This document shows positions 1-5,971 of a stretch of 7,605 nt of DNA, piece after piece (the stretch's first letter is position 1; each line of letters begins with the position of its first letter). The DNA lies in the NCBI GenBank assembly GCA_030043175.1, contig JASHYD010000351.1, positions 1-7,605 on the forward strand, written 5' to 3'. The notes below the pieces were generated by a model. It searched no databases, was not told where the DNA came from, and worked only from the letters and a program-made list of their open reading frames with translations. This stretch comes from Xanthobacteraceae bacterium. GTDB lineage: Bacteria > Pseudomonadota > Alphaproteobacteria > Rhizobiales > Xanthobacteraceae. The position numbers and the translations under genes were made by a program.

Positions 1-1
1 G

Positions 2-2950
2 CAGCAGGTCAACGGCGTCGAGGGCATGATCTACATGCAGTCCTATGCGGCCGGCGACGGCAGCTACACCTTGACGGTCACCTTCAAGATCGGCACTGAC
101 CTCAACTTCGCGCAGGTGCTGGTGCAGAACCGGGTGTCGAGCGCGGTGCCCTCATTGCCCCAGGCCGTGCAGGTGCAGGGCGTCAACGTGCAGAAAAAAT
201 CGACGGCAATTCTGCAGATCGTGACGCTGACATCGCCCGATGGGCGCTACGACAGCCTGTACATGAGCAACTTCGCCACCATCCGGCTGAAGGACGAAAT
301 CGCGCGCCTGCCTGGTGTCGGCACTGTCAGCGTGTTCGGCGCCGGCCAATATGCGATGCGCATCTGGCTCGACCCCAACGAGATGCAGGCACGCGGGCTC
401 AACGTGCAGGACGTCATCCAGTCGCTGCAGCAGCAGAGCGAACAAGTCACCGCCGGCCAGATCGGCATGCCGCCGACGCCGGACGGCCAAGCCTTCCAGT
501 ACACCCTCAATGTGCTGGGCCGGCTCAGCGAGGCCGAAGAATTCGCCGATGTGATTGTCAAGACCGCGGCGGACGGCGGCATCACCCGCGTGCGGGACAT
601 CGGCCGCGTCGAACTCGGCGCCCAGACCTACGCCCAGGACTTTAAGCTCGACGAGCAGCCGGCCGCGGGGCTCGCGATCTTCCAGACGCCGGGCGCAAAC
701 GCGCTCGATGTCGGCAATGAGGTGCGGGCGAAAATGACCGCGCTGGCGAGCGAATTCCCGCAAGGGCTCATCTACGATATCCCGTTCGACACCACCAAGT
801 TCGTCACGGAATCGATCAACGAGGTCTACAAGACCCTCTATGAAGCGGCGATCCTGGTGCTCGTGGTCATCCTGGTCTTCCTTCAGGATTGGCGAGCCAT
901 GCTGGTGCCCGCCACCACGGTTCCGGTCACCATCATCGGGGCCTTTGCCGCCATGGCGGCGCTGGGGTTCACGGTCAATCTTTCGACCTTGTTCGCCATC
1001 GTCCTGGCGATCGGCATCGTGGTGGATGACGCCATCGTGGTGGTCGAGGGCGCGGCCCACAACATCGAAAAGGGCATGAGCGGTCATGATGCGGCGATCC
1101 GCGCCATGGACGAGCTGTTCGCTCCGATCGTCGGCATCACGCTGGTGCTGATGTCGGTGTTTCTGCCGGCAGCGTTCCTGCCCGGTCTGACCGGACGCAT
1201 GTATGCGCAATTCGCGCTCGTGATTGCCGCGACGGCGCTTTTGAGCGCCATCAACGCTGCCACGCTCAAGCCGACACAGAGCGCCCTGTGGCTGCGCCGT
1301 CCGGTGCCTCCCGATCAGCGCAATGCTTTCTACCGTAGCTTCAATGCCGTCTACGCGCCCCTTGAGCGCAGCTACGCGGCGCTGATTGCCGGCATGGCGG
1401 CGCGCAGCGTGATCATGGCGGCGATTGCTTTGGCGATCATTATCGTCGCCGGTTACGGATTGAGCCATGTCGCGACCGGCTTCCTGCCGGTCGAGGACCA
1501 GGGCTATCTGCTGGCAAGCGTCCAGTTGCCCGATGGCGCCTCACTCGGGCGGACCCAGAAAGTGCTCGATGACGTCGCGCGCGTCGCCCGCAGGACGTCT
1601 GGCGTGCAGCAGGTCGTGACCATTGCGGGCGTATCGGCGCTCGACAACAATGCGACGCTGGCAAGTGGCGGCGTCGCCTATATCATCCTCAAGCCATGGA
1701 GCGAGCGGGGTAAGGGCGAGGATCTGCGCTCGCTGTTCCTTGACCTCAACCGGTCGCTCGGAGGGATTGCGGAAGCCCAAACGTTGGTGCTGCCGCCGCC
1801 GGCGATCCAGGGCGTCGGCGCCGGGGCAGGGGCCAGCATGCAGATCGAATTGCGCGATGGCAGCTTCGATCTCGCCAAGCTGCAAGGCGTCGTCACCGCC
1901 ATGGTGACCAATGCGGCAACCCAGTCGAGCCTGCAGCGCGTGATGGCGCCGTTCCGCTCAAGCGTGCCGCAATATACGCTCGAGGTCGATCGGGTGAAGG
2001 CCGAGATGCTGCACGTCACGGTCGATCAGGTATTTTCGGCGCTCGCCGGGTACCTCGGCTCAAGCTATGTCGACCAGTTCAACAAGTTCGGGCGCGCGTT
2101 CCAGATCTACGTGCAGGCCGACTCGCAGTTCCGCCTGCGTCCGGAAGACATCCAGAACCTGACCGTTCGCAACCAGGACGGCAACATGATTCCGGTCGGC
2201 ACGCTGGTGACGATCGAGCCGGCCGCCGGCGCTTCGTTGATAAGCCTCTACAACCTCTATCCGTCGGCCACCATCGTGGCCCTGCCGGCGGCAGGCGTCT
2301 CCACCGGAGAGACCATGAAGCTCATGGAACAGATCGCGGCGCGCACGTTGCCAGGAGGCGTCGGGTTCGAATGGACCGCGATGTCGTATCAGGAGAAGCT
2401 CGTCGGCCATCAGACATACGTGGTGTTCGCCCTGGCGCTGCTGCTCGTCTATCTGGTGCTCGCCGGGCAGTACGAGAGCTGGTATGCGCCGGCCACGGTC
2501 GTTCTCGCAGTGCCGCTGTCGCTCGTCGGTCCGGTCGCGGTGCTGACCGCCCTCAACATCGACAACAATCTCTATGTTCAGATCGGGCTCGTGTTGTTGA
2601 TCGCCTTGTCGGCAAAGAACGCCATTCTGATTGTCGAGGTGGCACGCGAATGGCGGGCCAGGGGCGAGCCGATCAACGCTTGCGCTGTCGCGGCGGCACG
2701 CGCCCGCTTCCGTCCGGTCCTGATGACGTCGTTCGCTTTCATTCTCGGCGTCATGCCGCTGGTGTTCGCCACCGGCGCCGGCGCCAGCGCACGGCAATCC
2801 ATCGGCATCACCGTGTTCTCCGGCATGCTTGCTTCGACCTGCCTCGCCGTGCTGTTCGTGCCGGCGTTCTTCGTGGTGATGCAGCACGTGGAGGAATGGC
2901 GCACAGGCAAGCGCCGGGGCGCTGCGGTGGTGGGGAAGGCGGAGCTGTAG
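2..2950 (+). CDS. HAE1/AcrB-family RND efflux permease, 5' end outside window
   Basis: Inner-membrane proton-driven drug/solute exporter of the hydrophobe/amphiphile efflux (HAE1) family, working as a trimer with a periplasmic adaptor and an outer-membrane channel. The frame is open from base 2 (QQVNGVEGM...), matching AcrB from about residue 66, so the ATG at 26 is internal and about 65 codons (TM1 and first periplasmic strand) lie upstream; full length would be near 1,047 aa, normal for the family. Visible landmarks: porter-domain QYAMRIW; TM4 proton-relay pair VVDDAIVVVE with both Asp (codons 1025-1030); TM10 relay Lys in LSAKNAILIVE (codon 2615); TM11 RPVLMTSFAFILGVMPL with the relay Thr; MSYQEKL before TM7. 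Oddities: the TM6 end reads INAATLKPTQSALWL instead of the AcrB-like LTPALCATMLKP, and the porter switch loop (codons 1628-1666) has no Phe. It ends TAG. No partner gene follows, so its adaptor is probably upstream. Confidence 0.96.
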   Translation, partial: QQVNGVEGMIYMQSYAAGDGSYTLTVTFKIGTDLNFAQVLVQNRVSSAVPSLPQAVQVQGVNVQKKSTAILQIVTLTSPDGRYDSLYMSNFATIRLKDEIARLPGVGTVSVFGAGQYAMRIWLDPNEMQARGLNVQDVIQSLQQQSEQVTAGQIGMPPTPDGQAFQYTLNVLGRLSEAEEFADVIVKTAADGGITRVRDIGRVELGAQTYAQDFKLDEQPAAGLAIFQTPGANALDVGNEVRAKMTALASEFPQGLIYDIPFDTTKFVTESINEVYKTLYEAAILVLVVILVFLQDWRAMLVPATTVPVTIIGAFAAMAALGFTVNLSTLFAIVLAIGIVVDDAIVVVEGAAHNIEKGMSGHDAAIRAMDELFAPIVGITLVLMSVFLPAAFLPGLTGRMYAQFALVIAATALLSAINAATLKPTQSALWLRRPVPPDQRNAFYRSFNAVYAPLERSYAALIAGMAARSVIMAAIALAIIIVAGYGLSHVATGFLPVEDQGYLLASVQLPDGASLGRTQKVLDDVARVARRTSGVQQVVTIAGVSALDNNATLASGGVAYIILKPWSERGKGEDLRSLFLDLNRSLGGIAEAQTLVLPPPAIQGVGAGAGASMQIELRDGSFDLAKLQGVVTAMVTNAATQSSLQRVMAPFRSSVPQYTLEVDRVKAEMLHVTVDQVFSALAGYLGSSYVDQFNKFGRAFQIYVQADSQFRLRPEDIQNLTVRNQDGNMIPVGTLVTIEPAAGASLISLYNLYPSATIVALPAAGVSTGETMKLMEQIAARTLPGGVGFEWTAMSYQEKLVGHQTYVVFALALLLVYLVLAGQYESWYAPATVVLAVPLSLVGPVAVLTALNIDNNLYVQIGLVLLIALSAKNAILIVEVAREWRARGEPINACAVAAARARFRPVLMTSFAFILGVMPLVFATGAGASARQSIGITVFSGMLASTCLAVLFVPAFFVVMQHVEEWRTGKRRGAAVVGKAEL

Positions 2951-3110
2951 CGCCAGAAACAACGGCGGGCGGATCAACCGCCTTACGCCCCGCGAAAGCG
3001 GGCCATCGCGTAACCGTCGGGCAGCCCCAATGATGCGGTGAGGTGATTACTTCATCGCCCGCCGTTGCGGGCGATGACATATCTTAAAGCACTATTTCCG
3101 GCGGGCCAAA
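2951..3110. repeat. Intergenic palindromic repeat block with three hairpins
   Basis: No gene is visible here. Three hairpins follow the RND stop codon. The first has arms GGCGG/CCGCC at 2968-2972 and 2978-2982. The second has arms CCCGC/GCGGG at 2989-2993 and 2998-3002 around a GAAA tetraloop. The third is a perfect 11-bp stem, 3052-3062 with 3067-3077, loop CGTT. None has a following T-run, so they are not classical intrinsic terminators, although the long stem could slow polymerase or protect the mRNA 3' end. The hairpin series, and the short peptides these repeats give when translated (VTRWPAFAG type on the minus strand), resemble dispersed intergenic repeats of Bradyrhizobium-like genomes. 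Assignment to a repeat family is from memory and unverified. Confidence 0.6.
3052..3077. repeat. Perfect 11-bp inverted repeat, 4-nt loop
   Basis: TCATCGCCCGC and its exact reverse complement GCGGGCGATGA are separated by CGTT. It is the strongest stem in the 2951-3110 block and lies about 35 nt before recognisable terC homology starts. There is no T-tract afterwards (the next bases are CATATCTTAAAG), so a role as a repeat unit or a bidirectional, Rho-assisted terminator is more likely than an intrinsic terminator. Confidence 0.7.
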
Positions 3111-3113
3111 GGA

Positions 3114-3471
3114 GACCGATCGCTGCTCGGGCTTGGCCTTTGTGCTGTGCTTTGGGGAAATCCATTTTCTCGGTGCAACCTCGTTCTCGTCCTCGGCGGA
3201 TGTTTCCTGATCGCCAGGGCGACGCATGAGCTGCATGCTCCGATCGAGGTCAAGTGGAAGGGGCAAACCGGGCCGGCGGTTGGCAGGCCCGCTTGCGGCT
3301 CCCGCCTCGAGGACCCCGGCGCCGGCCTTGTTGATGCGCATCGTCGCCTTGGTGGCGGACGGATTCGACGTCCACGTTGCGCGCGGCTATGTCTATTTCG
3401 CGATGGCGTTCGCGGCAGCCGTCGAATCATTCAACATCCGGGCGGCGCGGCGACCGCGAGACGGGACCTGA
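3114..3471 (+). pseudogene. Degraded TerC-family membrane protein gene
   Basis: Two pieces of a TerC-family (PF03741) integral membrane protein survive in different frames. Piece one (about 3114-3250, frame of base 3147) reads LLGLGLCAV then PFSRCNLVLVLGGCFLIARATHELH, matching the family pattern FSWRDLILxxGGLFLxxKATHEIH. Piece two (about 3325-3471, one frame later) reads VALVADGFDVHVARGYVYFAMAFAAAVESFNIRAARR, the normal C-terminal end, and stops at TGA 3469-3471. Missing are the N-terminus with TM1-2, some 25 residues between LGLGL and PFS, and roughly 100 residues between the pieces, including the SLDSVITAVGM-type motif. An intact member is about 230-250 aa. TerC proteins are linked to metal-ion export (for example Mn) and tellurite resistance, but this copy cannot make a working protein. 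The upstream hairpin repeat sits where the 5' end should be, suggesting a rearrangement there. The family match is from motif recognition, not a search. Confidence 0.8.
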
Positions 3472-3472
3472 T

Positions 3473-4216
3473 ATGCCTTCTCCCTCCAAGGTCGTGCTCA
3501 TCACCGGCGCCAGCCGCGGTATCGGAGCTGCAGCCGCGCGGCTTGCGGCCGTTGAAGGCTACGATGTGGCGGTGAATTATCTGCACGACAAGGGGTCGGC
3601 CGACGCGGTCGTGGCCGATGTCGAGAGGGCCGGGCGGCGCGGGGTGGCAGTTCAGGCGGACGTCGCCATTGAGGAGGACGTCGAGCGCCTGTTCGCGACC
3701 GTCGACGGAAGGCTCGGTCGCCTCACCCATCTGGTTTGCAACACTGGCATAACGGGGCCGTTGTCACGCACCGATGCACTTGCGGCAAAAGCTGCCCGCG
3801 AGGTGCTCGACACCAACGTGTTCGGCTCCTTCCTTTGCGCCCGCGCGGCGATTGCGCGCATCTCGACCCTGCACGGCGGGGCAGGGGGTGCCTTCGTGTT
3901 CATCTCCTCCGCCATGGCGACGCTGGGTGGGGCCGGCGAATACGTCATGTATGCGGCCTCAAAGGGCGCTATCGAAAGCCTGTCGCTTGGTCTCGCGCGC
4001 GAACTCGCGCAGGAGGGCATCCGTTCCAATGTGGTCGAGCCCGGCCCGATCGCGACCGCAATCCATCCGCCCGGGCGGCTGGAACACATCACTAAAGCGG
4101 TGCCGATGGGACGTGCCGGCACCATGGACGAGGTGGCGCGGGCGGTGCTTTTCCTGCTCTCGGAGCAGTCCTCGTTCACCACTGGCGCGGTGCTGCGGGT
4201 AGCGGGGGGGCGGTGA
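3473..4216 (+). CDS. SDR family oxidoreductase, YgfF-like
   Basis: Cytosolic classical short-chain dehydrogenase, 247 aa, reducing or oxidising a carbonyl/alcohol with NAD(P)(H); the substrate cannot be told from sequence. Features: cofactor-binding TGASRGIG at residues 11-18; Asp63 in the QADV segment; catalytic Asn115, Ser146, Tyr160 and Lys164 (YAASK); C-terminal LRVAGGR, normal for the family. The overall pattern (EGYDVAVNY, GGAGGAFVFISS, GEYVMYAASKGAIESL) is close to E. coli YgfF and glucose-1-dehydrogenase-like SDRs. The usual NNAG motif after beta-4 is CNTG (residues 89-92), an uncommon variant. I chose the ATG at 3473 because homology starts with its MPSPSKVVLITG; an upstream in-frame ATG at 3377 would add 32 residues lying over the terC remnant. 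The ribosome site is weak (GGGA at 3463-3466). The start lies one base after the terC stop, so it may once have been co-transcribed with terC. Confidence 0.93.
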   Translation: MPSPSKVVLITGASRGIGAAAARLAAVEGYDVAVNYLHDKGSADAVVADVERAGRRGVAVQADVAIEEDVERLFATVDGRLGRLTHLVCNTGITGPLSRTDALAAKAAREVLDTNVFGSFLCARAAIARISTLHGGAGGAFVFISSAMATLGGAGEYVMYAASKGAIESLSLGLARELAQEGIRSNVVEPGPIATAIHPPGRLEHITKAVPMGRAGTMDEVARAVLFLLSEQSSFTTGAVLRVAGGR

Positions 4217-4225
4217 TAAGATGGT

Positions 4226-4253
4226 TTGCTTCGTGGCGGCGACCCCATATGAT
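4226..4253 (+). promoter_or_regulatory. Candidate sigma-70-type promoter for the quinone oxidoreductase
   Basis: TTGCTT (4226-4231) and TATGAT (4248-4253, one mismatch from TATAAT) are 16 nt apart in the 84-nt gap before the gene, giving a predicted leader of about 40 nt. The -35 matches the consensus at only three positions, so this is a tentative call from pattern alone. Confidence 0.35.
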
Positions 4254-4289
4254 CGCTGCCAACCCGGCGGTATTTGCACAGCGTGGAGA

Positions 4290-4294
4290 AGGAG
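4290..4294 (+). promoter_or_regulatory. Shine-Dalgarno site deciding the 4301 start
   Basis: AGGAG lies 6 nt before the ATG at 4301 and inside the 9-codon extension that an upstream ATG at 4274 would give. It supports 4301 as the true start of the quinone oxidoreductase. Confidence 0.75.
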
Positions 4295-4300
4295 ACGTTC

Positions 4301-5278
4301 ATGGTTGCCGCAATACGTGTGCACAAACACGGTGGCCCCGAGGTGCTGACCTATGAGGATATCGACATTCCGCCGCCGGGTACCGGGCAGGTCAGACTCA
4401 AGCAGCATGCCGCTGGCATCAATTTCATCGACACCTACTTCCGTATGGGCATGTATCCATCGCCGGTCGGCCTTCCGTTCGTGTCTGGCAACGAAGGCGC
4501 CGGTGAAGTCATTGCGGTGGGTGATGGCGTCACCGACCTCAAGCTCGGTGACCGCGTCGGCTATGTGGTGCCACTCGGCGCCTATGCGGCCGAACGCAAC
4601 CTGCCGGCCGAACGGGCCGTGAAGCTTCCGGCGGATATCAGCTATGAGGAGGCCGCCGCGACCATGCTCAAGGGGATGACCGTCTGCTACCTTTTGCGCC
4701 GCACCTTTGACGTGAAGAGAGGCCACACGGTGCTGATCCACGCGGCCGCAGGGGGCATCGGTCTCATTGCCTGCCAATGGGCGAACGCGCTCGGCGCCAC
4801 CGTCATCGGCACGGTCGGCAGTAAAGACAAAGCGGAACTGGCCAAAGCCAACGGCTGCCATCACGTGATCCTCTACCGCGACGAGGACTTCGTCGCCCGG
4901 GTCAAGGACATCACTGGCGGCGCGCTGTGCGATGTGGTCTATGACGGCGTCGGCAAGACGACGTTCCCGGCCTCGCTCGATTGCCTGCGCCCGCTCGGTA
5001 TGTTCGTGAGCTTTGGCAGCGCGTCCGGGCAGATCGACGCCTTCAACATCAATCTGTTGCAGGCCAAAGGCTCGCTGTTTGCGACGCGGCCGACGCTCAA
5101 TCATTATGCGGCGAAACGCGATGATCTCCTCAAGCTTGCGGCCGAGACGTTCGAAGTCGCTTCGAGCGGCAAGGTGAAGATCCCGGTCAACCAGCGATAT
5201 CCGCTCAAGGATGCCGGCAAGGCCCATCGCGATCTGGAATCCCGAGCGACGACCGGAGCGTCGATTCTGCTGCCCTAA
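4301..5278 (+). CDS. NADPH:quinone oxidoreductase, zeta-crystallin/QorA type
   Basis: Soluble 325-aa enzyme of the zinc-free medium-chain dehydrogenase/reductase superfamily, reducing quinones with NADPH, often by one electron. It aligns almost end to end with E. coli QorA (327 aa): N-terminal HKHGGPEVL (residues 8-16), GroES-like fold with AAGINFIDTYFRMGMYP (37-53), LKGMTVCYLLRRT (123-135), Rossmann loop HAAAGGIGLIACQWA (147-161), SLDCLRPLGMFVSFG (225-239), KGSLFATRP (256-264) and C-terminal YPLKDAGKAHRDLESRAT. Lys177, Tyr192 and Arg315 sit where QorA contacts the NADPH phosphate (from memory of the family). The Cys/His zinc ligands of alcohol dehydrogenases are absent, as expected. I chose the ATG at 4301 over the in-frame ATG at 4274 because it has AGGAG at 4290-4294 with 6-nt spacing and matches the family N-terminus. 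No clear terminator follows. The gene symbol is left blank because several qor paralogues usually coexist in such genomes. Confidence 0.95.
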   Translation: MVAAIRVHKHGGPEVLTYEDIDIPPPGTGQVRLKQHAAGINFIDTYFRMGMYPSPVGLPFVSGNEGAGEVIAVGDGVTDLKLGDRVGYVVPLGAYAAERNLPAERAVKLPADISYEEAAATMLKGMTVCYLLRRTFDVKRGHTVLIHAAAGGIGLIACQWANALGATVIGTVGSKDKAELAKANGCHHVILYRDEDFVARVKDITGGALCDVVYDGVGKTTFPASLDCLRPLGMFVSFGSASGQIDAFNINLLQAKGSLFATRPTLNHYAAKRDDLLKLAAETFEVASSGKVKIPVNQRYPLKDAGKAHRDLESRATTGASILLP

Positions 5279-5457
5279 GCCCAAGGCGACTCAGAGCTTT
5301 AAGTGCTACATTCAACGCTGCTCGTGCGCCTCTTGTGAACAAAGGGGCATCGAAACCGATTCACACATTTCCATGTTGGCGAGTGCTGTGTCCCTCGCTT
5401 GCTGCGCATGACACCCTGGTTGAAGCGGATTCCCACAATGCTGATGCGTCGCCTGCG
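5279..5457. other. Gene-free stretch after the quinone oxidoreductase
   Basis: I see no coding signature, RNA gene, hairpin terminator or convincing promoter here. Open frames cross it on both strands, but their translations resemble no protein family. In-frame start codons for the downstream cytochrome frame lie at 5399 (TTG), 5408, 5438 and 5444 (ATG), none preceded by a recognisable ribosome binding site. Confidence 0.5.
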
Positions 5458-5460
5458 TCA

Positions 5461-5530
5461 TCTCCCCCCGCTTGCGGGGAGAGATCGCCTCCATCCGGCC
5501 GCCTTCCGCCCACGGGAGTGGGCCGGATGG
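5461..5530. repeat. Double-palindrome intergenic repeat
   Basis: The first palindrome is CCCCGC-TT-GCGGGG at 5466-5471 and 5474-5479, flanked by partly matching TCT/AGA ends (5461-5463 and 5480-5482). The second is a perfect 10-bp inverted repeat, CCATCCGGCC at 5491-5500 and GGCCGGATGG at 5521-5530, with a 20-nt spacer. The CTCCCC...GCTTGCGGGGAGAG core is a pattern I know from scattered intergenic repeats in Rhizobiales; whether it is repeated in this genome cannot be seen from one window. It runs through in the cytochrome's reading frame, without stop codons, and obscures that gene's true start. Confidence 0.6.
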
Positions 5531-5665
5531 GCGAGAGCGCGTCTGCGCGAGCGCGCGCTTGGGCAAAGGCTGCCTGCGTCCGCAAGCCGGGCGAGGGAGC
5601 TCATCCGAAGCGGCCGGCGCGGTTCACTTTGCCCACCTTGGGCACCGACCGCCGGCACGGCCCTG

Positions 5666-5971
5666 GTGGTGGCGACCCTGATCTTTGCGCCGGCCGCCGC
5701 CTTCGCGCAGGCGCCGCCCACAGACGCAGAAATTCTCGCGTTGGTGCGCACCCATTGCGTTGCCTGCCATGCGGCGGAGCCGACCCATGAGGCCTTCGCC
5801 AAGGCGCCGGCCGGCGTTCTGCTCGAGACGCTTGCGCAGGTCACCGCGAACGCGGCGCGGATCTTGGACCAGGTGGTCGTCACCCGGGCCATGCCGCTCG
5901 GCAACGAGACCGGCATGACCGATGAGGAGCGCGACCGCATCGCGGCCTGGATCGAAGGCCGCACTAAATGA
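5666..5971 (+). CDS. Small c-type cytochrome, like the PuuD C-terminal domain; start uncertain
   Basis: Predicted exported single-heme cytochrome, acting as an electron carrier in the periplasm or on the membrane. From GTG 5666 it is 101 aa: a short hydrophobic leader with a probable signal-peptidase site (AAAFA-Q, residues 10-15), heme-binding CVACH at 31-35, likely axial Met76 in TRAMPLGNETGMT, and a closing amphipathic helix DEERDRIAAWIEG. The spacing CVACHAAEPTHEAFAKAPAGVLLET...AMPLGN...MTDEER strongly resembles the C-terminal cytochrome domain of urate hydroxylase PuuD, but no membrane domain precedes it. The start is unresolved. GTG 5666 and 5669 are the only start codons near the leader, they lack a ribosome site, and they leave the signal peptide without its usual basic N-region. 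The same frame is open back to 5399, but that extension is low-complexity Arg-rich and runs over the palindromic repeat. The stop overlaps the next gene's ATG. Confidence 0.78.
   Translation: MVATLIFAPAAAFAQAPPTDAEILALVRTHCVACHAAEPTHEAFAKAPAGVLLETLAQVTANAARILDQVVVTRAMPLGNETGMTDEERDRIAAWIEGRTK

Noticed and set aside
152..1468. 438-codon open frame on the minus strand inside the first RND gene
   Set aside because: Its translation is rich in His, Arg, Asp and Gln with no family motif, and it lies fully antisense to a gene with strong conserved motifs. Long antisense frames are common at this GC content.
2060..2977. 305-codon minus-strand open frame opposite the end of the first RND gene
   Set aside because: Antisense shadow with His/Arg/Gln-rich low-information sequence.
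2371..3033. 220-codon plus-strand open frame overlapping the end of the first RND gene
   Set aside because: An alternate-frame shadow of the pump's C-terminal coding region, Arg-rich and without motifs.
3377..3472. Upstream in-frame start extending the SDR by 32 residues
   Set aside because: The extension is the terC C-terminal region read in another frame (Arg/Ser-rich); SDR homology begins at 3473.
3147..3575. 142-codon open frame taken as a whole gene
   Set aside because: Only its first ~35 codons match TerC; the rest runs out of frame through the remnant and into the SDR. It is treated as part of the pseudogene.
3959..5284. 441-codon minus-strand open frame opposite the SDR and quinone oxidoreductase
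   Set aside because: It is antisense to two well-supported genes, has shadow-like composition (HRxG, RRxR, many His), and shows no domain.
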